This document shows, one piece after another, positions 34,455 through 42,086 of a stretch of 64,000 bases of DNA. The DNA comes from Bacillota bacterium (lineage in GTDB: Bacteria; Bacillota; Clostridia; Lachnospirales; Bianqueaceae). The translations under genes were made by a program, and so were the position numbers. The stretch covers positions 62,001 through 126,000 of the forward strand of contig JAFRUE010000003.1 in assembly GCA_017441925.1 (NCBI GenBank), in the 5' to 3' direction. Position 1 is the first letter of the stretch, and every line of letters begins with the position of its first letter. The notes under the pieces were generated by a model. The model searched no databases and was not told where the DNA came from. It saw only the letters and a program-made list of their open reading frames with translations.

Positions 34455-36947
34455 ATGAAAACATACGAATTATCCCACCGTCTGTATTACAAGCAGCCGG
34501 CTGTCAACTGGGAGGAGGCACTCCCGCTCGGCAGCGGCCGACTCGGCGCGATGATCTGGGGCCGTCCCGGAGACGACGCGATTCAGCTGAATGAGGATAC
34601 TTTCTGGTCCGGTTATCCGCACGACACGGGGACAGACGTCGCCCCGGAAACCATCGCAGAAGTACGCACCCTTGTCGGCGAGGGACGGATCCCTGAAGCA
34701 GCCCGCATCATAGAAAACAAAATGCTGGGCGACTTTACGCAGTCCTACCTGCCGATCGGCGACCTGATCACGGATTTCCCGGGGATGCCGACAGGCTCAA
34801 CCGGCGAAACTGTCACTGATTATACCCGCAGTCTGGATCTGCGGACCGCTGCTGCTCATGTATCCTTCACAAGCGACGGCATCCGCTACACACGTGAATA
34901 CTTCGCGACCGCCGCGGACCACGGCATCGTTGCGCGCTTCACGGCGGACCGGCCCGGCAGCATCAGCCTGATGCTTTCCTTCGCTTCGCCCGTGCGCCAC
35001 AATGTATCCGTTGCCAATGGCTGCCTGGCGGCTAACCTTCAGGCTCCGGCCCAGGTCGATCCTCATTATGTCAAAGACGGCAAAGATCCGGTCCAGTATG
35101 AATTTAACGGCCATAAAGGCATGCGCGCCTGCATGATGGTCCGTCCGCTCGTTTCCGGCGGCACTGTTACGGAATTTCCGGAATCACTTGCGATCCACAA
35201 TGCAGATTCCGTGACTTTGCTGATCGCAATCCGCACCAGTTTTGCCGGTCCTGACACGGATCCCGATGCTGAGGGGCTGGATGAAACCGCTCTGTGTGCT
35301 GCAGATCTGTCCCGGATGACAGCGGTCCGCGCCGACAGTGCAGATGGTATCGACAGTGCAGACGGTGCCGACAACGCACATGGTGCAGAAGATTCTGTCG
35401 GCCGCCATGAAATCCTGCTGAAACGGCACCTGGCCGAATATACTCCATATTACAGTGCTGCAGAATTGTCTCTGGAAGCCGAAGCCGACGACATCCCGAC
35501 CGACCGCCGCCTCGAGCTTTTCGCCAAAACGCAGGACGACCCGGTCCTGTATTCGCTGCTATACCACTATGGCCGCTACCTTCTGATCGCCTCTTCCCGT
35601 CCCGGATCGACTGCGGCAAACCTGCAGGGCATCTGGAACAAAGACATTGTCCCGGCCTGGAGCAGTAATTTCACGATCAACATCAATACGGAAATGAACT
35701 ACTGGCCCGCTGAGATCTGCGGTCTGCCGCAAATGGCCGAGCCGCTCTTCCGGCTGATCGATCTGCTCACCGTAAACGGCGCGAAGACCGCGTCCCGCGA
35801 ATACCACGCGCGCGGCAGCGTTTCGCACCATAACGCTGATATCTGGGGCTTGACGAATCCTGTCGGCCGTGCCCGCAGCGGATTCAGCTTCGCATACTGG
35901 AACGTCTCGCTCGGCTGGCTTTCCCGTCACCTCTGGGATCACTATCTGTATTCCGACGACACCGGGTTCCTGCGCGACCGGGCCTATCCCGTGCTCGCAG
36001 CCTGCGCGGTCTATTTTCTCGACATGCTGCAGCCAAACGACGAGGGACACTTCATCCTCACGCCGTCCGCGTCCCCGGAGAACGTCTACCTGCTGAACGG
36101 CACGCCCTGTAAGATCGGCAAAGAAGCAACGATGAGCCAGGCCATCGTCCGCGAAGTTTTCACGCATGTTCTGGCTGCGGCGGATCTGCTCGCGGAGAAA
36201 GACGGAACCCTGCCGGGGACGGAACTCCGTCCGGAAGATCTCGTCCGTATCCGTGAAATCCTGCCGCAGCTGCAGACCGAGCGGATCGGCAGCCACGGCC
36301 AGCTTCTCGAGTGGGAAGCCGAATTTGAAGACCAGGATCCGCATCACCGTCATGTGTCCCATCTGTACGGGCTGCATCCCGCGCATCAGATCTCGCCGGC
36401 TGCGGCTCCGGAGCTTGCGGACGCCTGCCGCCGCAGTCTGGAGATCCGCGGCGATGAAGGCACCGGCTGGAGTCTCGGCTGGAAGATCAACATGTGGGCC
36501 CGTCTGTGCGACGGCGATCATGCGCTCAGTCTGCTCCGCCGTCAGCTGCGGCTCGTCCCGGCCGGCCGCCAGGTCCGTCTCACCGGCGGCGGCACGTATC
36601 CGAACCTCTTTGACGCGCACCCGCCGTTCCAGATCGACGGCAACTTCGGCACCTGTGCCGGCATTGCCGAGATGCTGCTGCAGGCCGACGAAAACAACAA
36701 TATCTATCTGCTGCCGGCTCTTCCTTCCGACCCCGCCTGGGCTGACGGATCTGTCCGCGGCCTTCGCGCACCGCATGGACTCACGGTCGATCTCACATGG
36801 AAGAATCACAGGCTCGTCTCTGCCGTTCTTCATGCCGATCACGATGTCTCAGCGCCAGTCGTGCTGCATTATAAAGAAAACGCCTGCAGCTTCAATATTG
36901 CCTGCGGGGACACATTTCTGTCAACCGGTCTGCAAAGGGCTGAATGA
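34455..36947 (+). CDS. Glycoside hydrolase family 95 (alpha-L-fucosidase type)
   Basis: An 830-residue enzyme predicted to release alpha-1,2-linked fucose, or alpha-L-galactose, from glycans by inversion. The family opening is WEEALPLGSGRLGAMIWG and LNEDTFWSGYP. Active-site blocks include NLQGIWN, NTEMNYWPAE and DGNFGTCAGIAEMLL, and HRHVSHLYGLHPAHQIS lies between. No signal peptide, so substrates must be imported. A stretch near residue 295 repeats Asp/Gly/Ala (SADGIDSADGADNAHGAED), an insertion in an inter-domain loop. GGAAAGGAT precedes the ATG; a TATAAT box lies near 34420. A terminator follows. Confidence 0.94.
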   Translation: MKTYELSHRLYYKQPAVNWEEALPLGSGRLGAMIWGRPGDDAIQLNEDTFWSGYPHDTGTDVAPETIAEVRTLVGEGRIPEAARIIENKMLGDFTQSYLPIGDLITDFPGMPTGSTGETVTDYTRSLDLRTAAAHVSFTSDGIRYTREYFATAADHGIVARFTADRPGSISLMLSFASPVRHNVSVANGCLAANLQAPAQVDPHYVKDGKDPVQYEFNGHKGMRACMMVRPLVSGGTVTEFPESLAIHNADSVTLLIAIRTSFAGPDTDPDAEGLDETALCAADLSRMTAVRADSADGIDSADGADNAHGAEDSVGRHEILLKRHLAEYTPYYSAAELSLEAEADDIPTDRRLELFAKTQDDPVLYSLLYHYGRYLLIASSRPGSTAANLQGIWNKDIVPAWSSNFTININTEMNYWPAEICGLPQMAEPLFRLIDLLTVNGAKTASREYHARGSVSHHNADIWGLTNPVGRARSGFSFAYWNVSLGWLSRHLWDHYLYSDDTGFLRDRAYPVLAACAVYFLDMLQPNDEGHFILTPSASPENVYLLNGTPCKIGKEATMSQAIVREVFTHVLAAADLLAEKDGTLPGTELRPEDLVRIREILPQLQTERIGSHGQLLEWEAEFEDQDPHHRHVSHLYGLHPAHQISPAAAPELADACRRSLEIRGDEGTGWSLGWKINMWARLCDGDHALSLLRRQLRLVPAGRQVRLTGGGTYPNLFDAHPPFQIDGNFGTCAGIAEMLLQADENNNIYLLPALPSDPAWADGSVRGLRAPHGLTVDLTWKNHRLVSAVLHADHDVSAPVVLHYKENACSFNIACGDTFLSTGLQRAE

Positions 36948-37021
36948 ACTATCGGCCGTCTGTCCCTGCATGAATCAGCCTCATTGCTCCCGCGGCTGAG
37001 AATTCATATTCCAGACAACAG

Positions 37022-37053
37022 AAAAAGGCATGACCTCGTGTCATGCCTTTTTT
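37022..37053. terminator. Bidirectional terminator
   Basis: AAAAAGGCATGAC pairs with GTCATGCCTTTTT around CTCGT, with A and T runs on the two sides, between the convergent GH95 and lipoprotein genes. Confidence 0.92.
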
Positions 37054-37089
37054 CGTCTGCAATAATCTGTATCGGGCCGCAGCCGCTCT

Positions 37090-38079
37090 TTACTCTCCGC
37101 GGATCTGCGCGATCGTCTCCTGCGTCGTCTCCAGAACAGCCGTCATCTCTTCATCGGTCATCTCAAGATAACTGATCTTGGTAATCTCCGCACCGTCCAG
37201 GAATTCATCCTGCCTGGCCTCGAATTCGTTCATCGACATCTCTTCGCCGTTAAAGATGAACTTATCGTCCTCGCTCATGTAGCCGGCCTGGTACTCCACA
37301 TCCGTGCGGATCAGCCCATCTTCCTCCAGATCGACGGTGACATACTTGCCGTCCAGATTGAACGGAGCTCCGATGCCCAAATACACAGCATCTTCCTTAT
37401 CGACGATCATCGAACAGGGCTCGATCTCCGTCCCGTCATTCGTGATCATCGCGCGGAGCGCCTGCTCGGCCTCTCCGTCAAAATACACATACAGATACTG
37501 TCGGTTCAGATACACATAGCCCGGCTCTCCGCACGCTACATAGAGCTCCGGTACGCCGTCCTTATTCATATCGATCAAACGGACGACTGCGACACCCCAC
37601 AGCATCCGGGGATCCTCTTCCTCCTCCGGCTCGCGGATCTCGCCCTCGCCGCACTGGTCCTCCAGCTCCGCGATCACGTCTGCGAAAGCTGCATAGACCT
37701 CTTCGTCAGAAGGTCCGGCCGGCTCCTCTGCGCTTTCCGACTGCTCTTCCGTCTCTTCAGCGCTCTCCTCCGCGGATCCTTCAGTCTCATCCGCACCGGT
37801 TTCGCCATTCCCGCCGGTCTCATCGGATCCGTCGGTCTCTTCAGTCTCCCCGGTCGTTTCCCCGTTGGTCTCTGTCTCTTCAGGATCGCCCGTCTCATCT
37901 CCAGTCTGCGGCTCTTCCGCATCCTCTTGCTTGGACGGTTCTTCCGTCTTGTCCGGAGCCGATGTCTCGCCGGCCTTCATCCCGGGCAGACCGCCCCATT
38001 CGCCGAGCGTTTCGATCGTGCAGCCCGACAGGGCAAGCATAAGAACGGCGGCCAACAGCAGCGCCGTGAACTTCTTCAT
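37090..38079 (-). CDS. Lipoprotein with long acidic linker and calcium-loop-like motif
   Basis: A 329-residue lipoprotein with signal MKKFTALLLAAVLMLAL and lipobox LSGC (C20). Residues 40-125 are a low-complexity Glu/Thr/Gly/Asp linker. The C-terminal domain contains VRLIDMNKDGVPELYVACG, a DxNxDG calcium-loop-like motif common in Lachnospiraceae surface lipoproteins. It is the last gene of the operon with the two CobW-like GTPases, only 14 bases after the second, so an extracellular metal- or ligand-binding role is possible but unproven. Confidence 0.8.
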   Translation of the reverse strand: MKKFTALLLAAVLMLALSGCTIETLGEWGGLPGMKAGETSAPDKTEEPSKQEDAEEPQTGDETGDPEETETNGETTGETEETDGSDETGGNGETGADETEGSAEESAEETEEQSESAEEPAGPSDEEVYAAFADVIAELEDQCGEGEIREPEEEEDPRMLWGVAVVRLIDMNKDGVPELYVACGEPGYVYLNRQYLYVYFDGEAEQALRAMITNDGTEIEPCSMIVDKEDAVYLGIGAPFNLDGKYVTVDLEEDGLIRTDVEYQAGYMSEDDKFIFNGEEMSMNEFEARQDEFLDGAEITKISYLEMTDEEMTAVLETTQETIAQIRGE

Positions 38080-38093
38080 GTAAATTCCTCCAA

Positions 38094-39050
38094 TCAGTAC
38101 AGGTAGACGACCTCGTTCTCCGGCTTCTTGCCCGAAGCGATCTTGGTCGCGTACAGGACCGGCCCTTCGCCGCCGTACTCCCTGACTTTCTCTTTATGCA
38201 CCCGGGCCGTCACGTTCACCCAGGTCCGCGGCATCAGTTTATCCGCGACTTTGCTGTGGCAGAGATATCCCATGAACTGCATGTCGTTGACGCAGCAGGT
38301 CATCGCCATCCGTCCCGGAACAAAAGTCCCCTTGGAAAAGCCCGGCTCGCGGTAGACCATGCCGGTAAAACTGACCTGTTTTCCTTCATAGCGGTCCGGA
38401 TTCTCCATCGCGTCGACGTAGAAAACGCCGAAATCATCGTCCTTGACCTCGATGACCGGAGCGTTCAGATCGTAAGGCAGGATCTCCTTGCTGTCGACCT
38501 CGATCATCTCACCGGTCTCGTCCTCGAAGATCAGCATGGCCGCGCGGTTCGTCATCTTCATGTTGCGCCAGTATTTCGCGACGGGCGTTTTCTCCCGGTC
38601 GCAGCGGTTGAAAATGATCAGATCCGCGCAGACGATGTGATCATTCATCATCTGACGCATATTGTTGATATACAGATCAAAAGTCTCGGCGTTGATCGGT
38701 GTAATGATCTGCGCGATCACCCAGGACGCCGGCATCTGCATGCTCAGAATATCGTTCATCGACCACGTTCCGTTGTATTCGATGATCACGCGGGCCGGCT
38801 TCTCATGCTTATTCTGCACGGCAAGATTCTCATATGTCAGATCCGCCTGATCCTCCACGGTAAACGTGACCGCGTTCGAACGCTTAAGCAGCTCCTCGGG
38901 ATATTCCTCCTCGCCCTCTTCGCAGACCACGATCAGCGTCTTCTCTCCCTCGGAAAAGCCCGGATCTTCGAGCAGTTCCTTGATCAGGCGCGTCTTGCCG
39001 CTCTCCAGAAATCCGGCAATGATATAAACCGGAACGTCTTGTTTAGCCAT
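38094..39050 (-). CDS. CobW-like GTPase fused to a TIGR03943-like domain
   Basis: A 318-residue protein. Residues 1-190 are a G3E-type GTPase with P-loop IAGFLESGKT (11-20), but the metal-binding CxCC motif seen in its neighbour is absent. From about 210 on, VFYVDAMENPDRYEGKQVSF, MAMTCCVNDMQFMGYLC and WVNVTARV resemble the C-terminal OB-like domain of TIGR03943/DUF1980 proteins, which are usually separate membrane-linked proteins found beside COG0523 GTPases. The fusion supports a metal-trafficking role at the membrane. It is 18 bases after the His-tract GTPase and 14 before the lipoprotein. Confidence 0.82.
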   Translation of the reverse strand: MAKQDVPVYIIAGFLESGKTRLIKELLEDPGFSEGEKTLIVVCEEGEEEYPEELLKRSNAVTFTVEDQADLTYENLAVQNKHEKPARVIIEYNGTWSMNDILSMQMPASWVIAQIITPINAETFDLYINNMRQMMNDHIVCADLIIFNRCDREKTPVAKYWRNMKMTNRAAMLIFEDETGEMIEVDSKEILPYDLNAPVIEVKDDDFGVFYVDAMENPDRYEGKQVSFTGMVYREPGFSKGTFVPGRMAMTCCVNDMQFMGYLCHSKVADKLMPRTWVNVTARVHKEKVREYGGEGPVLYATKIASGKKPENEVVYLY

Positions 39051-39068
39051 CTGTGCAAATCCTCACTC

Positions 39069-40256
39069 TTACCTGCGGAAAAGCTCCGCAAGCCTGTCTT
39101 CTTTCAGTTCGCTTCCGATCACGCAGATGCGGCCGATAACCTCTGCCGCGCCTTCGCGGATCTCGGTCTCCTCCGGCACGAAATCAAAGTGGATCCAGCT
39201 GCCTTCTGACGGGACATATCCCTTTGCACGCAGCACGATGCCGTATTCGCCGGAATCCAGTACGCTGAGCGCAGCGCGGATCTCATCTTCCGTATACTTG
39301 CGGGAAGTCTCGAATCCCCAGCTGTCAAAAATCTCGTCAGCATCATGCTCGCCGGGAGGGTGATGATGGTGGTGATGGTGATGACCGTGCTCGTCATGAT
39401 GATGGTGATGATGCTCATGCTCCTCGTGGTCGTGATCTACATGGTCGTGATCATGATCGTCGTCCTCATGATCATGTTCGTCATGGTCGTGATCGTCGTC
39501 ATCGTCATCATGGTCATGATGGTGCTCGTGCTCATGCTCTTCGTGATCATGGTCGTGGTCGTGATGATGCTCGTGCTCATCATGATCGTCATCATCGTCA
39601 TCTTCATCCTCGTCCTCAAAGACCATGGACGCGATGACCTGCTGCTCGAAGGAGCTGCCGGCCTGCATTGTTTCCAGGATCTTGGCGCCTTCCAGCTCGT
39701 CCCACGGCGTCGTAATGATCGTCGCCGCAGCATTGCGCTCGCGCAGCATCGCAACACACTCCTCGACCTTGTCTTCGGAGGCTTTCTGCGTGCGGCTCAG
39801 CACGATCGTTCCGGCGGTCTCGATCTGGTTGTTATAGAACTCGCCGAAATTCTTCATATACATCTTGCATTTCAGAACGTCCGCTACAGTCACGCTGCCG
39901 CCGACAACAACGCCTTCCATCTTGTCCGCAACGTTCTGCACAGCCTTAACGACGTCCGAAAGCTTGCCGACTCCCGAGGGCTCGATCAGGATGCGCTCCG
40001 GCTCGTATTTCTCCAGGACTTCCTCCAGCGCGCGGCCGAAATCCCCGACCAGCGTGCAGCAGATGCAGCCTGAATTCATCTCGGTGATCTGTACGCCTGC
40101 TTCCTTAAGGAAACCGCCGTCGATACCGATCTCGCCGTACTCATTTTCGATCAGGACGATCTTCTCACCGTTCAAGCCGTCCTTCAGCAGCTTTTTGATC
40201 AGAGTCGTCTTGCCGGCTCCGAGGAAACCCGAAACAACATTGATAACAGTCTTCAT
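39069..40256 (-). CDS. CobW/COG0523 metal-chaperone GTPase with huge His/Asp tract
   Basis: A 395-residue G3E-family GTPase. P-loop SGFLGAGKTTLIKKLL (9-24), metal motif GCICC (C64, C66, C67), EPSG near 93 and a C-terminal CobW domain. Between the two domains, residues about 214-304 are almost only His, Asp and Glu, with about 40 histidines, far longer than usual for the family. Relatives deliver Zn, Co or Ni to target enzymes; the tract probably stores or buffers metal. The ATG at 40256 is chosen for its AGAGGAGTG site; the frame extends 17 codons upstream through a leader hairpin. First gene of a three-gene operon. Confidence 0.94.
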   Translation of the reverse strand: MKTVINVVSGFLGAGKTTLIKKLLKDGLNGEKIVLIENEYGEIGIDGGFLKEAGVQITEMNSGCICCTLVGDFGRALEEVLEKYEPERILIEPSGVGKLSDVVKAVQNVADKMEGVVVGGSVTVADVLKCKMYMKNFGEFYNNQIETAGTIVLSRTQKASEDKVEECVAMLRERNAAATIITTPWDELEGAKILETMQAGSSFEQQVIASMVFEDEDEDDDDDDHDEHEHHHDHDHDHEEHEHEHHHDHDDDDDDHDHDEHDHEDDDHDHDHVDHDHEEHEHHHHHHDEHGHHHHHHHHPPGEHDADEIFDSWGFETSRKYTEDEIRAALSVLDSGEYGIVLRAKGYVPSEGSWIHFDFVPEETEIREGAAEVIGRICVIGSELKEDRLAELFRR

Positions 40257-40284
40257 TCCATTCACTCCTCTTCCGTAAAAACAC

Positions 40285-40300
40285 GGGCCGCATGCGGCCC
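40285..40300 (-). promoter_or_regulatory. Leader hairpin with T run before the His-tract GTPase gene
   Basis: GGGCCGCATGCGGCCC is a perfect palindrome; on the minus strand it is followed by GTGTTTTT. It lies between the promoter and the start codon, where it could act as an attenuator. Confidence 0.5.
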
Positions 40301-40331
40301 AATCCAAGCAGATTACAAAGGTACGCTATCC

Positions 40332-40359
40332 ATTATATAACTTTTCCCAAGGTTGTCAA
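40332..40359 (-). promoter_or_regulatory. Promoter of the CobW operon
   Basis: TTGACA (40354-40359) and TATAAT (40332-40337), 16-base spacer, minus strand. Its -35 box overlaps that of the divergent pcp promoter. Confidence 0.75.
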
Positions 40360-40381
40360 GACTCGCTCCCCGTGTTATACT
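40353..40381 (+). promoter_or_regulatory. Promoter of the pcp operon
   Basis: TTGTCA (40353-40358) and TATACT (40376-40381), 17-base spacer. The -35 element shares bases 40354-40358 with the minus-strand promoter. Confidence 0.7.
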
Positions 40382-40405
40382 TGTTGGCAGCAGGAGGTGC
40401 GTTAT

Positions 40406-41035
40406 ATGAAAATCTTAGTCACGGCTTTCGATGCTTTCGGCGGGGAAGAAGTCAACGCTTCCGGCGAGATCCTGTCCCGCCTTCAGGCCCCGGCAGACAG
40501 TATTCTCGTCCGGCAGATCCTGCCGACACAATTCATCAAAGGTCCGGAAGTCCTGTATGCCCGGCTTGCCGAAGAGGATCCGGACATCCTGCTGCTTCTC
40601 GGACAGGCCGGCGGCCGCAGTGCGGTTACGCCGGAACGCATTGCGATTAACTGTATGGACGCGCGCATCCCTGATAACGCGGGTTATGCGCCTTGCGATA
40701 TCCCGGTCGATCCGGACGGACCGGACGCCTATCTGACAGACTTCCCGGTCCGCGCGGCTGTGGAACACCTGAAGGCTGCCGGCTTCCCGGTGGCTGTCTC
40801 CAACACGGCCGGCACTTTTGTCTGCAACTGCCTCTTCTACAGGGCGATGCAGTATGTCCGTACACGCACCGCGCACCGCGTCCTGTGCGATTTTGTCCAT
40901 ATTCCGTATCTGACCGGCCAGCCGCATGCGGAGAATCTGCCGGAGCTTGCCCCGGACGTCTGCGCCGCAACGGTCCAGACACTGCTTGACTGGGCCGCAC
41001 AATACTATTCCGAAACCGCAAAGGAGAGATCCTGA
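40406..41035 (+). CDS. pcp: Pyroglutamyl-peptidase I
   Basis: A 209-residue cytoplasmic cysteine peptidase of family C15 that removes N-terminal pyroglutamate. The catalytic triad is visible as E77 (PERIA), C140 (NTAGTFVCN) and H165 (DFVHIP), at the usual spacing. The ATG at 40406 has CAGGAGG about nine bases before it; a longer open frame upstream crosses the promoter and is rejected. Its stop overlaps the next start by one base (TGATG). Confidence 0.95.
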   Translation: MKILVTAFDAFGGEEVNASGEILSRLQAPADSILVRQILPTQFIKGPEVLYARLAEEDPDILLLLGQAGGRSAVTPERIAINCMDARIPDNAGYAPCDIPVDPDGPDAYLTDFPVRAAVEHLKAAGFPVAVSNTAGTFVCNCLFYRAMQYVRTRTAHRVLCDFVHIPYLTGQPHAENLPELAPDVCAATVQTLLDWAAQYYSETAKERS

Positions 41036-41568
41036 TGGAAAATCCGACTAACCTTCCCGTTGACCAGTCAGCCGAAACCGATTCTGCTGCCGAGATCCTG
41101 GCTGTCCTGAGAGAACAGCTTGCCGCAGGCAAACGCCAGACACGCCTGTCCCTTATCGCGCTCTGCCTTACCGCAGTCATGCTGATCGTACTGGCCGCTT
41201 CCGCCGTGATCATTGTCCCGCCGGCTCTTAAGGCTGTTTCCACGATCAATACCGAAGCCGCCAATCTGCGGGAAGTGACTTCGCAGATCAGTTCCCTTGC
41301 GACACAGGTCAGCAAGGAGGTCGACCAGATCGACGTGATCGTTACCAAAGCCAAATGGGAGATGGACGAGATCAGCACGATGGTCACGAGCATTACCAAG
41401 ACCAGCCAGAATCTGGATAAACTCGTGACGGACAACACCAAGACCATAAACGAATCCGTTGAAAAGATCTCCAAGATCGATTTTGAGACGCTCAACAAAG
41501 CGATCCAGGATCTGGCCACAAGCGTCGAACCGCTCGCCAACTTCGCGAGGCTCTTCCAGCGTGACTAA
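41035..41568 (+). CDS. Small membrane protein with extracytoplasmic coiled coil
   Basis: A 177-residue protein of unknown function. Residues 38-62 form one membrane helix (LSLIALCLTAVMLIVLAASA). After it come about 110 residues of heptad-like helix rich in Ile, Thr, Ser and Lys (for example QISSLATQVSKEVDQIDVIV), resembling the methyl-accepting or DUF948-like helical stalks but without any signalling domain. It is translated by stop-start overlap with pcp and followed by a NUDIX gene after 31 bases. Confidence 0.75.
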   Translation: MENPTNLPVDQSAETDSAAEILAVLREQLAAGKRQTRLSLIALCLTAVMLIVLAASAVIIVPPALKAVSTINTEAANLREVTSQISSLATQVSKEVDQIDVIVTKAKWEMDEISTMVTSITKTSQNLDKLVTDNTKTINESVEKISKIDFETLNKAIQDLATSVEPLANFARLFQRD

Positions 41569-41599
41569 AGCAACAATATAAACGGCAAAGGAGAAACTC

Positions 41600-42025
41600 A
41601 TGGTCAACCGTTTTGCAGATGCCCGTCCGATCGTAATGGGCGTACTTGTCCGTGACTGCCGTATGCTTGTCGCGCCTGTCACGTCTTCTCTTACAAAAGA
41701 AATCTATTACCGCTGCATCGGCGGCGGGATCGAGTTCCAGGAACGCGGCGAAGACGCGCTGCGGCGCGAATTCTATGAGGAGACCGGGCTGCATGTCCGC
41801 ATCGAAGAATACCTCGGGCTCCTCGAAAACATTTTTACGTTCGACGCGCGCAAGGTGCATGAACTGATCCTGTATTACAGAGTATCCATCCCGGATTCCG
41901 AATATCAGCCGGAATACGTGCACAATGAAGACGGCAGTATCGGCAAAGCGTTCTGGATCCCGGTCGAAGACGTCAAAAAAGGCCGCCTCAAAATGTATCC
42001 GGGCGGCCCGCTTCCGTATCTGTAA
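41600..42025 (+). CDS. NUDIX hydrolase
   Basis: A 141-residue enzyme with the NUDIX box GGIEFQERGEDALRREFYEE then TGL, carrying all metal-binding residues. The pattern of a short N-terminal strand, YYRCIGGGIEF and a late AFWIPVEDVKKGRL matches ADP-ribose- or nucleotide-sugar-type NUDIX proteins of clostridia; the substrate is not readable. AAAGGAGA precedes the ATG. Last gene of the pcp unit, followed by a terminator. Confidence 0.9.
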   Translation: MVNRFADARPIVMGVLVRDCRMLVAPVTSSLTKEIYYRCIGGGIEFQERGEDALRREFYEETGLHVRIEEYLGLLENIFTFDARKVHELILYYRVSIPDSEYQPEYVHNEDGSIGKAFWIPVEDVKKGRLKMYPGGPLPYL

Positions 42026-42052
42026 AGATTCGCGGACAAATAGCGATCAGAG

Positions 42053-42086
42053 TACGGCCGTTCCCTCGCGGACGGCCGTATTTATT
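42053..42086 (+). terminator. Terminator after the NUDIX gene
   Basis: TACGGCCGT pairs with ACGGCCGTA, followed by TTTATT on the plus strand. It overlaps the stop codon of the convergent ABC gene. Confidence 0.82.

Noticed and set aside
39345-40073. A hydrophobic Val/Met-rich plus-strand frame resembling membrane helices
   Set aside because: It is the reverse complement of the His/Asp tract and GTPase domain; CAT/GAT-rich DNA reads as ATG/ATC on the other strand.
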